Positions 36,453-49,249 are shown, counted from the stretch's first letter. The stretch: 64,000 nucleotides of DNA from Nymphaea colorata (GCF_008831285.2 NC_045148.1:13928802-13992801), one strand, 5' to 3'. Notes: generated by a model from the sequence alone, not told the origin. Numbers and translations are program-made.

Positions 36453-37787
36453 TGAAGTCATGCCTTGTCAAAGCCTACACGGCATGAGATCACCCAGACG
36501 ATCACAGTGATAAATTTAAATTACCATTTGCAATAAAGATCGATAATGTATATTTAACTATCCCATGCTTAAAAATGAAAAACCTTAAGTGGACTACATA
36601 AATGAGAACCACCTTCATTCAGCATTGATGAAGGTTGCATAAACTGTAAGATTAACAGTCCAGACAGGTGAACAGTACATTAAACTCCTCAATTGGAATT
36701 CTTCAACAAGACTGTAGCGATCAATAGTCAGCCAGCAACAGCTCCTCAAATCAACCTTTCGCTACTACCTGATGCCCTCACATAACCACAGAAGAACTTT
36801 TTAATTTGCACACTAAATTCTCAAAATTTTCCACTTATCTTGGATGGCAATATTTAAAAGATACTTGCCTTAAGAGATAGTTTACGATGTCACAGTGGTA
36901 TGATCTTCAGATGTACGAATGCAGAATAGACTTTGGACCAAATGTCCACAAAATTGTAACAGATCGAATGTATCTCAGGCTGATAAACTAGTACATCAAA
37001 ATGCTAATGTTGAAAATTCTAGAAACATAAAGTTGCAATCATAAAAACTCATAATCAAGAGTTTGTTTAAAAAACAAATAGCCAAAAAATTGTCATGCAT
37101 GCCCCATAAATCTCCAAGTCCAATGCATATGCAATCTCAAATGCAATCTAGGTCCAAAGAAATAAATGATTCCCCTAAACTTATTTTGCTTAAACATTCA
37201 TTTCACGGTAACAAAGGGATTCTGCAGAACAATAGTAGTTACTGCTTGATTCGATCCAGTGTTTTTTCTTAACGACCCCCATCCTGCATCCTATACATAC
37301 ATCATTCCATCCTTTGCAATTCGTTGAAGTCAGGATATGTGGATGAGTTTGTCTCAGATACTGATGCAGATGACGTTTAGATAATCAAATAGGTGATTCT
37401 AAAGAAGATGTGAGAAAAATTTGATGACAGGTGAACAAAATTATGAGGTATAAAGTATCCGCTGAAATGCTAATTGGATAAGTGAACCCCAGAATTTGTC
37501 CACCAGCACCGTGGCTTTTGAACCACTCAACCATATACAAATTTTACATTGGAAAGGGAAACCTCACACTTTTTTCTCCTGTTGATTTCCAGAATCACGA
37601 TCTTCAGTGGATGTTGAAAATGAGCACTTCTGCTAAGACAGATATACATATATTAATTCTGCCTGTTTTGAAATTTTAAAAAAAAAACAAGTAGGCAGTT
37701 CCACCAAATGAGAAGTCGAAAAGGAGAGAGAGAGAATCCAAGCGTATAATAGGGTAATTCTCAATGACACCAAAAGACATGCATAGG

Positions 37788-37819
<32 letters not shown>

Positions 37820-40366
37820 GCATGTACATGTCCAGAAAAATCACATATAGGAGATTTATTTCCCACCCTCTGTTCCCATGAAGAGTTCAGCTTTTAAGCA
37901 CTCTTTTTCTTCATTGTGATTAGCTTTTGAAGATACAATCCATAAGACACCCAAAATTACAATATAATTGAACTATTTTAATTTTTCAATAAGGTGTATC
38001 CCCATATTCTGTTAAAGATTAATATCAGTGACAGGCAAAGTTCTGGGAAAGAAAGATTTTTCATCAATTTGACACATAACATATACAAGGCCATTAAGTG
38101 ACCAGGAGTTCACAATAATGTATTTTACATTGTTATTTGAGTTGCACTTTGATTAGGATGGACCGTGATATCTAGCCTCTTTCAACAGAAGTATCATATA
38201 CCTTCTAGGCTTCATGTCACTCAATCTAGAAGTAATCTAATTCTAGCTCCATAGATTTACTCGGATAGGAATACTGATAAGAAGTCAGATGAACCAAGGT
38301 GGTCATCAGTTTTAAATGTTTGCACTTGAACCATCCCTATTTGGCTGTTTACACTGAAATATTAACTGCAATACCTATCGCATCATGAAAGGTGCTGCAG
38401 CCAAACAGGTAAACAAGGAGTAGATCCAGCTTGTTGTATATGAAGCAATCTTTTCCCTTTCCTGTTAAATCTCTCTCTTGCATAGAATATTGGATGAAGG
38501 AGCAGAATAAGCTCTCTCAATGGAAATGTCAAATTCCAGGTCAGAAAAAGTCCTTACCAAGACTCTTCACAGATTCCTCAAAGCCAACAGGCTTGAGAAA
38601 TGAAAATTTTGCTCAGTCTGATGGGTCACATTTCATCAAACATGGCTTCCCAAAAGTAGATGACAATTTGCCTGGTGTTTTCTTCCAAGACAATTTCAGA
38701 ACTTTATGCTAAAATTGAAGTCAAACAGATGAGCTGAAAAGTGCAAGTAGAACCGAAAAAGAAAATGATGATAACATTTGCACGGGCTGAATAATGCCAC
38801 TTGTAAAAACAAACCATAGAAGGAAAGCGATGCTCACCACATATTCCCAACCATGTGTTTGTGGTGCTTCCCTATAGTGTGTCAACAGATGGCTACGTCT
38901 AGGAAAAGATCAACCTTGCCCTGAAAAAAAGCCATTGTAGGCATTAAAGAAGCTACTGACATGATAAAAAAGGAACCACTCTCCTCTGCAAAATCTGTTT
39001 CTTTGATTACATTTATGGACATTTTCAACAAAAACTCAATGAAATACTAGGTCTTATAACAAGCAGAAACCATATGTAAAAAGTTGTAATGATTTTCCAT
39101 ATCATGTGAAGATAGTTATGGATTTCAACATTGCCAACTAACGTTCAGCAAGAGAAAGCCAAGTTACACGGTTAGTCAGCAATTCACCATGTCTGTACAA
39201 TCAACATACAAGTAATTCAAAGCAACATTCTAGCTGGGTAGTAGAATATATCTTTGTTAGACATGTCTTTATCGTCTGAACACAAATAATTGAAAGCAAT
39301 AATCTAATGTCACTTGGATTTGAAAGAGGACAATAAATGGGGATTGGAGAACTATTTCCATTCAAGTCAACAAAAAAAAAAACTAAAACATGAGTCGTCT
39401 TCTGGGGGGTCGTGTTCCTAATCAGGGAAGCCAGCGAATCACCATAGTTGCACGCTCACTTAGCAGACCTGAAAAAGAGCAAACGCTCCAGCTCGAGTGC
39501 ATGTTGGAGGAAAGACGAGAGTAGATAGGAAGGAGTTTTTCCGAGTTTCACTTCAAAGATACCATCAGCAAATAAAACGATGTCTAATGCAACAACTATA
39601 CCAATTACCACATCACTTCCTTCCCTCCTCTCCCTTAAATCTATAACAGGATTTCTTGTGGAAGGAGTCAAGTTCCATCAGAGTGTGTTTCCCAATAAAC
39701 ATACAAATTCTGCCAATGGGAAGTATAGTCTACTTAAGAGCAACAGATAAACCTTCGCCAGTGTGGAGCTGATTATTCCATTTAAAGCCACATCAAAACT
39801 TCTGCAGTCAATTATAAATGGTCACCACATATAACTAGAGAACCACCTACGCGCGGGTGTATGTGATCAGTAAAGATGCCTATAATGAAAACCTTAGAAG
39901 CAAAATGTCTACTTACGTCCTGACAACAATACATCATCAATTATCGAGAGCTTGGATGTTGCCCGTGAAGCTAAGATAACAGATTTCACAATCTTATATA
40001 TAGTAACAAGTGATCACAATAAATCATAAAAGAAATTGGTTATTGGCAATGACAACTCAGACAGCTATACAACATGAAAGAAAAAAACCAAAAGCAAAAA
40101 AGTACACTAAAATTGATTGACAGTGTTTGGATGTGAAGCCACTTTTAGTTCTTTCGCACAAATCAACAAACACTTCGCTTGCAATTTCATTGCCGTTCGA
40201 GTGCACAGCAACTAACGAGTTTAGATTAATGACTTCGCAAACCAGCATGAAAGAATCTGTAAAGGTTACAAATAGAAACAAACAGAAACATAATAACCGT
40301 TCGGTCCTGGATTCGGTGTTTGGGAATTTAAGAAGTGAACCATTTACATACTGCCAGAAATTATAT
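36453..40366. other. Spacer, no gene supported
   Basis: AT-rich DNA. Two open frames look less random than the rest (38431-38712 plus, 93 residues; 39456-39671 minus, 71 residues) but carry no domain I know and lack convincing splice partners. A CA microsatellite lies at 37790-37813. Confidence 0.45.
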
Positions 40367-40506
40367 GGGGCTGTTTGGTATTATGAATCAACATCAAAAT
40401 CAGGATAGCTTCGTGGGACACTTTTTCCAGTGTTCTACGAATCGACTTACATTTTAAGATAGAGTTATGAAACATTCACACCTTGTTTCTAATGTCAAAC
40501 AGCCTC
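40367..40506. mobile_element. MITE-like inverted-repeat element, ~140 bp
   Basis: The left end GGGGCTGTTTGGTATTA pairs with the right end CTAATGTCAAACAGCCTC (complement GAGGCTGTTTGACATTAG). It is short, AT-rich and non-coding, and lies ~400 bp upstream of the first tRNA-Ala gene. The target duplication is unclear. Confidence 0.6.
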
Positions 40507-40897
40507 AAAAGTATAGGTTGAATCTGATCCAAAATCTAAAAGGGTTGTTTCAATCTCTTGGTTCTTCAGGAGATCCAAAACTTGTCGATGAGAGCATGAA
40601 GTCCACGGCGTAAGGTAGATCATGCCGCGTGTGGCCGAACGTACACGAAAAGGTGATTCACAACAAGACTGCCACCCGACCTTAAACATTATTTTGAAAC
40701 TGATAACATGGTGAAATATGGGTTTCATGGGTAGAATCGCATGTAGTTCCATTAATATCTTCTATTATAACAGGAAATCCTGAACTTGAAGCCAATCATA
40801 ACATGGGGGCCGATGCCCTATATCTCCGTCATATATATATATATATATATATATTATCTTAATTTATCCCTATCTATTAGTGATCAACCATCAACTA

Positions 40898-40970
40898 GGG
40901 GACGTAGCTCATATGGTAGAGCGCTCGCTTCGCATGCGAGAGGCACGGGGTTCGATTCCCCGCGTCTCCA
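40898..40970 (+). tRNA. tRNA-Ala (anticodon CGC)
   Basis: 73-base cloverleaf: acceptor GGGGACG pairs with CGTCTCC plus discriminator A; D-arm GCTC...GAGC; anticodon stem CTCGC/GCGAG around loop TTCGCAT, giving anticodon CGC, which reads the alanine codon GCG; T-arm CGGGG TTCGATT CCCCG with a perfect B-box. A run of seven T directly after the gene is a good RNA polymerase III terminator. No intron. Confidence 0.96.
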
Positions 40971-40977
40971 TTTTTTT
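40971..40977 (+). terminator. Pol III T-run after tRNA-Ala(CGC)
   Basis: Seven consecutive T directly after the discriminator base. Confidence 0.85.
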
Positions 40978-41172
40978 AGTATCCTCACGTTTGTTTTCCC
41001 CTTTTCTTTTTTGGTTTCCCTAGAATGCAACATTTGGAACAAGTGAAGATTTTCACGTTGCCTTCTATAAGACCATGTTCTCAATACTGAAAACAGTATT
41101 CATATCCGCTATTTGTTGCAAATGGGTAAAAATGCCGGTCTTCAAAATTTATGCTGAAAGCACCAACGAAAT

Positions 41173-41245
41173 GGGGATGTAGCTCAGATGGTAGAGCGCT
41201 CGCTTTGCATGCGAGAGGTCTGGGGATCGATGCCCCACATCTCCA
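41173..41245 (+). tRNA. tRNA-Ala (anticodon UGC)
   Basis: 73-base cloverleaf: acceptor GGGGATG/CATCTCC plus A; anticodon stem CTCGC/GCGAG with loop TTTGCAT, giving anticodon TGC for alanine GCA. The T-arm stem TGGGG/CCCCA is perfect but its loop reads ATCGATG instead of TTCGATT, which changes the conserved first T and weakens the B-box. A TTTTTT run follows within ten bases. It is probably functional, but the T-loop change is unusual. Confidence 0.85.
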
Positions 41246-41319
41246 AGTATTTTTTCTGTACGAACTTTTTGCCGTTCATATCACAATGATTAAAGTTCGT
41301 CAGCTGGCCAACCATTCAC

Positions 41320-41388
41320 GGGGACGTAGCACGTAAGGTTGATCGTTCGCTTCGCATGCAAGGCGTTTTAGATTTCCCCGCCTCTCCA
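41320..41388 (+). pseudogene. Decayed tRNA-Ala copy
   Basis: Starts GGGGACGTAGC and ends CCCCGCCTCTCCA like the intact upstream gene and keeps a TTCGCAT anticodon loop. But the D-arm is broken (CACGTAAGGTTGATC), the anticodon stem no longer pairs, and the T-arm has lost its B-box (TTTTAGATTTCCCC). It is 69 bases long rather than 73. Confidence 0.85.
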
Positions 41389-42742
41389 AAATCCGTTTGG
41401 TTTGGAATTTTTTATGGTGTCCCACGATTGTGTATTCCTACCATGACATCCAATGCTTTGCTCTCCAGATCACATTTAGTAATTTATATGCAAAATTGTT
41501 TATAAGCTGAAGTTTGCATTTTGGCCTCTTAATGTAAATCGATTAAATCCTTAACTTTGGATTCACGACTAATTATGTCACAGCAGAAAAGGAAGGACAA
41601 CGTCCCAACCTTTCCTCTTTTTTTTTTTGTTATCCTCGGCTCAGGGAGTTGCAAATTTAGTTTCATGAGGCTCTCATCTTGGAATTTTATACTGTTGACA
41701 AGGCTAATCTCTGATACCTGAAGTATGAACCTGCCACTTACCTGAGAGTGGTTCCATTGCTATAAAAAAAAAAAAAAGAAACGGAAAGGAGCTAGCTCAG
41801 GCTCAAACTGCTCTAGTTAAGGCTGATCATGACTTTCTCCCAAGTTCAGCCTTCCCTAATGGGCACTAAAAAGCATTCATTTTTGTCATGCTTCCAACTA
41901 CTGGAATCAGATTCTACAAGTCAAAAGAACTATGTCTGCTTGTAACTCTGGGGATAAATGTTATTCGACATTAACGGCATTTATCCTTGGCATCCGCATA
42001 TTTGGTGGTGGGAGATCAAGTGGTTTAGGACGACTTCAGTTGGAGAAAAAGAAAAAATAAGTCCAATTGTGTCTCTGCTCTTTTTTTCTCAGTAAAAGGG
42101 ACACGAAAGAAGAGGATGAAGTTGTTTGTTCATGATGAATTCTAACTATGTTTGCAAGCGTAACGTACCAGACCACCAAAGAAATTGAGAGCACTGCATG
42201 TTTGAGTTTACAATTTCTGTTCTTGGATGAGCTTGAACGAATTTGAAGCAGGAGCATCTTGAGGATTTGCCTCGATGGTGGAAGCAGAACTTTGAGACAG
42301 AAGTCCTGCTTGAAACTTAAATTTCGCGTATAAACAGGTGGAGAAACACCTACCAGCGTGTGAAGCGTTGGCCCACACTGCCTTCCAATAAACCGAGTGT
42401 TGGGAGGCAGGTGGGGGTAGGCTTTAAAGAAGACGCATTTAGAAGGAAATGGATATATACCGGCTCTCCTCTCCTGCCCTCGCCCATTATAGCTGTAACA
42501 TTTCAAAGGGACGGAAATAGATTGGACTGCTACAGGCACGTCTCTTCTGCCGTGTACAAGAACCTACTCCCATCTACCTACGCCGATGGTAGGTAGGATC
42601 TTAATTACAAGGATGTCAGCCTGAAATCCTGAGCTTTTTTGCAGTGTTCTTCTAAAGATTGCTAATCCCGGCTCACCATGAACCAATCTTTTTCTTCTTG
42701 AAGTGGTTCCTCAACCTGACTCCCGACGTATTTAGCTGCTTG

Positions 42743-42785
<43 letters not shown>

Positions 42786-43935
42786 GCTTGTCATGTTCAT
42801 TTCTCTCCCTCTCATCTGATGGAACATGCTATTACCATTAAGGTATTACTAGTTTCACCGATCTTTTATTGTAATAACTCTTGAACAACGTCCTGTGACT
42901 CTTATCCTAGCAGATCTTTTGATGTACAGGCCTTCGATTCCAGCTATCGTTGGCCAAGGCCCGTCGCGATGTCATGTCACGTTACTCTTGGTCGGTGTAA
43001 CTTCCGATCTTCTGATCGGGCGTTGTTTCTACCTCCATTCGCGTTGGATGTGAAAATTTTTGTTAGTAATGTTAATGTGTCTCTGTCAACTCTTTCTCTC
43101 AACAGAAACAGCGGCATAACGTTGGCGGATAATTATCTTTCTCACCAATTAATGGCTGCCACTCGCTGAAAGAAAGAAAGATAGAGAGAGAGAGAAAAGA
43201 GAGGAGCCTGTCTCATTCAACGGACGACAAATCAAAGGAGCTCCCAAGAGTTCTTTTCCGGAAGCATATTCAAGTTTTCTTTTCCGATGCTCGTGAGTTC
43301 AGATATCGGTTTCCCTTGAGAAACATGTTTTAAAAGGTATAAAAAATCACACTTACCTGTCTATCAACATACACAATGGGAAGCAAGCAAGAGGGGAGAA
43401 ACAAGTCACACATTTTTTTACATCACACGTAGAGACCCATTTCATATATATTACAAAAGGGCTTCCTGCATGTAGGGAAGACTAACAAGAGGAAAGGGGA
43501 AGAGAGGAACCCACAAAGTGGGCAAAATATACCGACCCCACATGACACCATTTACAAGAAATGAAAGAAAAAAAACACACAAACGACTCGATAAAAAAAA
43601 AAAAAAAACCCTAAAGAAAGAGAAGCATAGGGCTGTACAGAGTACAATACAAAATGAAACTAGCTCTGTCTCCCTTCCCTCTTCATGATCTTCCCTTATC
43701 TTGGATCACCTTCACTAAGTTTACTTGCCAACACTGCACAAAAATTCAAAACCCATCCTCATCGATCCAATGCACTGATTACAACCCTGAAATAGCCCAA
43801 GAAATGTATAAACATTCTATAACTTTTTCCAGTTCCAACACAGCTCTAACGACTTGCGGTCCGCTCGCCGACGTTGGTTTGTAGGTAGGATTCGATTCAG
43901 CTCACTACTTGCTAAGGTCAAACAGTAAGGATGTC
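41389..43935. other. Spacer and DRM downstream flank, no gene seen
   Basis: Includes a 167-residue open frame on the minus strand (42036-42539) rich in Ser/Phe with no recognised domain, and an AT/GT microsatellite at 42744-42786. AT-rich DNA near 43400-43900 may include the 3' UTR of the DRM-type gene. Confidence 0.45.
42744..42786. repeat. Compound (AT)(GT) microsatellite
   Basis: About 17 AT units followed by four GT units. Confidence 0.95.
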
Positions 43936-44569
43936 ACTGTACCCTGCTTAGCAACAAGACCAGTTTATTCCATTCAGCTCACTACTTTGTGTTCTACCAA
44001 AGTCAGACGAGGAGCCAACAGGGCTAAAGATGGGTTACAGCAACTTGGTTTTACCAACCCTGTCCATACGCATCCTAGGTCATGCTGCTGACATTTTAAG
44101 CAAACCCATCTATATGCTTGAAACCGATCTTAGTCCATGACTCCATGTGCATGATTGGCTCACGAGGGGACCTGATAGACTCAGTGAGACACCAAGCCGA
44201 GTTCATGAACTCCAAGAAGTTCCTCGATGCACGACCAAGTCCATAAACTCCAACTACCAGTTACTTGGGTTGAAGTGCCTAATTAGATAAATTTCAGACG
44301 TAAAAATATTGAAATTTAGTTGTCATAAGTTCGTGGTCTTATGCATTTGGGTCCAGGACGAACAGTATAAAAAAAAGGCCATGACCTTGGGCCCTTGGCC
44401 ACGTTTGGCGCAGATTAAGTTCATGAACTTGGCAACCAGAACTTTACATTACACACTGGTAATCAAAGAAATGTTGTTATTATAAAAACACATTACTAAC
44501 GGCAAAAATATATATTCGGGTAGAAAAAGTCGAATAATATGGCAATAAAAATGCAAAACAAAAACTCAC

Positions 44570-45819
44570 CAATCATAGACGGTAGGACTTCTTGGTTCAG
44601 CACGCTCAAACGACTCGGTTGGAAATTTTCTCCTGAATCTCTTTACATCCCCACGAGGGGTCCCTGGAATAATAAGATATTATATAAGAATAAAAGAATA
44701 ACATAGAGAAAAGTTCAGAAAAATATAATAGTAAAAAAATTACCCAAAAAACGTTTTATTCTTTTATCTTATATTACATGTTGATCTCTCTCTAGTCTCT
44801 CCATCGCTCTCTCCTCCCCGTGAAAAAATAAATCGGAAGACAACAAAAAGTTGATAGGAAAGGAGACAGATCGGTGGCTGTAATTATTCTACTTCTTTTT
44901 CACATATTTCATTATTGATATGTTTGTGCCGCCTTTTCTTAGGCCTGACTCGTCACCATCAAGGGGACCTGTCACGATCATCTGGAAGGCTCCACACATC
45001 CGATCCGGACGCAATTTTCCGATTCCATCTCGGTTTTCAGATCATGAGTGATTTGTCCCGTTCATTGACCGAATCGAGTTCGGTCTTCTTTATTTTTTAA
45101 TTCTTGTTTTGGCGTCAGGGACAGAGCATAATATAAAGATCCGTTCCAAGACAGATGGAACTCAACCGAATCGGAAGAGTATAAAGATCGGGTTCTCAAG
45201 AATTTCCACTCGCAGAATCGCAACCTAAGTTCCGTTTCTCTCAGGTCCCTTTCAGGGGAAAACATGGAGAGACTCGGGAAAGAAACGGAAAACGCCCTTC
45301 CATGTGAAATGGTTCAAGCAACAACTCCAGATCGCGACCAAATCGGGGCTTATGCTGACGAAGCCAGCACGAGTTTTTCCCCTTACCATGGTTTTTCTTT
45401 CTGCCCAAACCCACAAAATTATTCCCGCCGGAAAACAAAGATCCGGCGGTCGGGTACCGATATGATCACCTAAGAATTAAGAAGCCGAAAATCTGCACAA
45501 ATAAAAGAAAAAACGGAACAACAAGGAGGAGAAAGGATGAGCAGAAAGATGGAGGGTTTGGATTACATGATAGAGGCGACTCCGGAGCGTCCGAGCCAAC
45601 GGGAGAGGCCGGGCCGGAGTTAGGGTCGACGGCGAGGTCGCGGAAATTCGAGGTCTTGATGATGGTGATGGCGCGGGAAACGCGGGCCTCCTCGATCGTC
45701 GGCGCCTCAGGCGCCGGACGGGACCCGCCGAACGTCGGGTGCTTCCGGAGACGGCCGAGGCCGCTCTCCGGCTGCGGCCCGGCGACGGTGTCGTCCCAGA
45801 GCTTGTCCAGAAGGCCCAT
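44570..45819 (-). CDS. DRM1/ARP dormancy- and auxin-associated protein
   Basis: Exon 1 (45819-45567, 84 codons plus one base) opens with MGLLDKLWDDTVAGPQPESG and then LGRLRKHPTF, the signature of the plant DRM1/auxin-repressed protein family; it continues with RVSRAITIIK and a Ser/Pro-rich stretch. Exon 2 (44663-44570) reads TPRGDVKRFRRKFPTESFER, then AEPRSPTVYD, the conserved C-terminal part, with good AG/GT borders and matching phase (T|GG, then ending TG). The family marks growth arrest, dormancy and auxin or sugar response; proteins are small, disordered and of unclear biochemical role. The last exon should supply only a few residues and is uncertain: an acceptor at 43944 would give W-V-Q-stop ending at about 43935, while other AG sites (for example near 44090 and 43715) give different short ends. 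Exon 1 is much more GC-rich than its flanks. Upstream is a TATA-like box at about 46020. Confidence 0.88.
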
Positions 45820-46014
45820 GGTGTTGGCTCACCCTCTCTTTCTCAGGTGTAGTAGTCGGAGTGTCTCCGATCACTGGCCAGGGTATATGGCCGGAAAAGA
45901 AGAGAAGATGTTCTCTAGCGAGAGAAAGAGAGAGGGTGGCAGCAACAGAGCGGGAGAAGGCAGGGCAGGGTGGGAGGGAAGGGAGGAGATTTTCCACAAC
46001 GAAGGAGGAGTGGG

Positions 46015-46026
46015 GTTTAAATAGAG
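46015..46026 (-). promoter_or_regulatory. TATA-like box of DRM1/ARP gene
   Basis: On the minus strand CTATTTAAAC lies ~200 bases upstream of the ATG at 45819. It is followed by a CT-rich leader (TCTCTTTCTCTCGC), typical of plant 5' UTRs, so transcription would begin near 45985. Confidence 0.6.
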
Positions 46027-47086
46027 GAGGCGAAGGGGGCTGCAGGAAAGCCGAGCCACGAATCGAAGCCGAGCCGATAAATGAGCCTACGGCTTTCATC
46101 AGGGTCCACCCCCGATGGGTTCCTTCCTTCCTTTATTAGTTTTGTTCTTTTTTGGTTGGAATTCCTTTGTCCCTCCCTACCCTTGCTTAACGAAATGACC
46201 AACATGCCACAAGCACGAACACATTTAGAATACCACAAAACGGAGTCCGAAACTTTTAGTGAAGTGGCAAAATTGAGCTCAATCGCAAGCTTTAGTTTTT
46301 AATGTTTTCGGCCGATTTGGCACCAACATGGTCTAGTGTAGTCCAAATATATTCCAAGTTAAGGGAGGAAAAGGAACCTCACATGACATGCCATCCCTCA
46401 TCAATGGCCAGAGTGTTGAAAGAAATAGGATCATAGACGCCACTAAGTATAAAAAGTCGGTCAGCAAAGGAAAGACTATGTTGTGTTGGGTTTGATTGTA
46501 ACAATTCATTCATGACCGACCTTAGAAGGTGAAACCGCGGGACTTTGTTTATTTGATTAAATTTGTAACATTTTGAGTACAATGTGCGTGAGATCATGAA
46601 CTTCGTCACCTTGGGAGTGACGTTCTAGTTCTCACAGCAAAAATACAATTCCTGGCGATCAGGAATAATACGTGATTCCACCGGGGGCCAAACTCGTCAT
46701 ACTCCCATCCAATGAACAAGGGTACTCTGGTAGTTGCCTACCGATAGCATCCCATTTTTGTCCAAAGTAGCCGGCTCGTATGCATTAAAGCCGAGCCGAA
46801 TTGGAAGCCGATGGTAGCAAACCCTACTTTCTTGGACGATGGCCTGGAAGGATCCCGCCCGACTCGGTCCGAGTCGTGACGGGACGGATGAGTCCCCTCC
46901 CCACTTTACACGCCACGGATAAGATCGACGCTCTGCCGTGGACCATTGAGATCGCGACACGTGGTGGAAGCGAAGCTTTGCCATTCACGTGATATGGACC
47001 TCTATTTTTAATTTCTTACTGTTTATGTTTAAGTGAAGAATTTTTTTTTTTCTTTTCTTTTCCTTCTGACACGGGATCCATTAACC

Positions 47087-47143
47087 AGGGTTAGTTGCAG
47101 GGCCCATCCGATTTAATCGGCCAAATAATCGGCAACTAACCCT
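47087..47143. repeat. Inverted repeat, perfect 12-bp arms
   Basis: AGGGTTAGTTGC at 47087-47098 and its exact complement GCAACTAACCCT at 47132-47143 flank 33 bases that hold a second palindrome, CCGATTTAATCGG. The surrounding sequence partly extends the pairing (GGATCC... with ...GTATCCTGG). It may be a MITE core or an extruding hairpin. Confidence 0.85.
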
Positions 47144-48138
47144 ACGTATCCTGGATAAGTTAGTTTTAGTTTTGGCCCTTGGCCTATTCTGAGGGAAGCG
47201 ACCAAAATAAACATGACTTGACGAGCAAAGTGTGTTTTTAGATAGAGCCCTTGAAATAAGTTTCTTGGTAAATCAGGTTAAGTGACTGTAGTAATTTGGC
47301 AACTTTTAGATCGGATCTATTCCAATTGACCCAACCCAAATTTGAGGTATCATACGACACCAAATTCAAGTTGGTGCGAGCCACAGAACTGATTGAGATT
47401 CGAATCCGGGTTCCAATGGATTGAGATCCAGTAACATCTGAAGGTCCATGCATGATTGTGGCTAAGATGGTGGGACCCTTGGTTGGACCACTCTTCTTGG
47501 AGAGCTTTTTGTGGTAGGTAGTAAAAGTAAGCTCTGCCGAGTTGTCACACACCAGAAATTGTTTGCACTATATTTATTGTTATTACTATTAATGATCTTA
47601 TTATTGATTTAATGCGTCGTGTTATTGATTAAGGAGTTAATTTAGAGCCCTTAAGGATTGCCAGAAATTAATTCATATTAGTTTCCAAGTTTAAGAAAAT
47701 GATTATAATTCACTGAAAATAGTAAGCACCGCAAATAGATAAGGATGAGAGGTGGGGAGTAAAGATCCTTTGTTCTTTCATTGGATCAGGAAATGGTCCT
47801 ACTTTGACTATAGGGCACCACAGGTGGCCACATTTCATCATCAAAATTAACTCATTCCCAAGTATTCATGCATTGGTTTCTAATGTTGGCTTCATCAACA
47901 TAAGGAAAAATGTTATTGCCTTCCACTTGCTTGGATCCCTTACAGAAAAAAGTCGTACAAATTCATGGAAAACTGTCGTCCGAAGGATGTACCATTACTG
48001 TTGCCAAACGCCCTCTGCAACTAAATATATCTTACTATTCAGATCTAGTATCTACGTGTAAGAATTGAAGAATTTGTTTTTGTTAAAAAAAATGAATAGT
48101 CTACAAATATTGTATGAAGTGACTGCTTGCATCAATCA

Positions 48139-48140
<2 letters not shown>

Positions 48141-48190
<50 letters not shown>
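48141..48190. repeat. Compound (AT)(GT) microsatellite
   Basis: About 21 AT units followed by four to five GT units. Confidence 0.95.
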
Positions 48191-48191
<1 letters not shown>

Positions 48192-48438
48192 GATTGGGTG
48201 TCCAATACGAAAAGAAATCATTACCAAGATTCTTGTTCCATCAATCTGAGTATTTTGGGTTGGATTTAAGATTCATAGTTAAAATTTTCAATTTAACTTT
48301 AATTTTCGGCTGTCAAAAGATCTAATGGAAGGAGAAGAGGCTCTGATCTTAAATCCAGGGTTTCAAAATTAATTTTTATGGTAATAGTGATCATGTCAGA
48401 TCTTCGATAATTATACACCTCCTTAGTCTTGATTAAAA

Positions 48439-48665
48439 CCCTGTTTGATGGCAGATAAAAACTTGCAACAGCAAATTCACCGTGAAAAAAATTCTATGGT
48501 AAAAAGTCAGACCTTTTGAGGTTCGACCTTTTTACATGGTAAAATTTCCTTAATCTATCTATTTCAGTAGAGTAATTTTTCTTGTGTTTGATTTGAAACT
48601 GAAAAGCTATACAAAAACAGTAAGTTTTCCAATGCACAGTAAAATCTCTATGCATCAAACGGAGC
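48439..48665. mobile_element. MITE-like inverted-repeat element, ~227 bp
   Basis: The left end CCCTGTTTGATGGC and the right end GCATCAAACGGAGC (complement GCTCCGTTTGATGC) are imperfect inverted repeats. The interior has further short complementary stretches (AAGTCAGACC and GGTTCGACCTT). Non-coding. Confidence 0.5.
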
Positions 48666-49249
48666 CTAAGATACTGCAAATATAAACCAAAATATGTCTA
48701 CGACAGTTTCACTCCTCACTAGTTGGCATCTTGCAGATGATCAACCAATATGTGCCCTAGGTTTTAAATTGGAAACAGAATAATGTTGAGATCATAGAGG
48801 CCAAGTGAGGGCCCTACTTAGCTGATAAGCTGGGGCATATGTTAGCTAACTAAAATGAGTATTAAAATAATTAATAATGTATTATCCCTGTACTATAAGA
48901 ATGTGGGTATATATACATTTATATAGTGTACCATGAAGGGGATGTCACGATGTTGCTGGTTGTTCTTTCAGAATATACACAACGTGTCCTTTATAAAAGG
49001 TTTGGTGCACTCGTTCAACAAAATCTAGACCTAAAAAAATCTTGGTGCAAGATGAAACCACTAGCTTGACGAAGTCTCCATTTTTTACTTTTCTCCCAAG
49101 TCCTTTGATCCAACATCTAATTTGTTTTGCTTAAGATCCGTTCATAACCCTGCGTTTGTCTAGCAAATAGTAACTGGAAAACGCCAAAGTGCTTAAGTTA
49201 CGTCTTGTTGAAGCAAGAGACATTGAAAGTTAAAGTATGCCATACATGT

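Noticed and set aside
38431-38712. 93-residue plus-strand frame
   Set aside because: It looks protein-like in parts (S-S-K-P-T-G-L-R-N-E-N-F) but I recognise no family, and no neighbour exon or promoter supports it.
39456-39671. 71-residue minus-strand frame rich in V/I/L
   Set aside because: It was tested as an upstream exon of the ferredoxin pseudogene; it shows no transit-peptide or ferredoxin motif.
42036-42539. 167-residue open frame on the minus strand
   Set aside because: It ends in F/S-rich low complexity from an A/T-run, has no recognisable domain, and is not flanked by convincing splice sites; I treat it as a chance frame.
45656-46139. Plus- and minus-strand frames of 92-130 residues around 45.7-46.1 kb
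   Set aside because: They overlap the first exon and leader of the DRM1/ARP gene in other frames.
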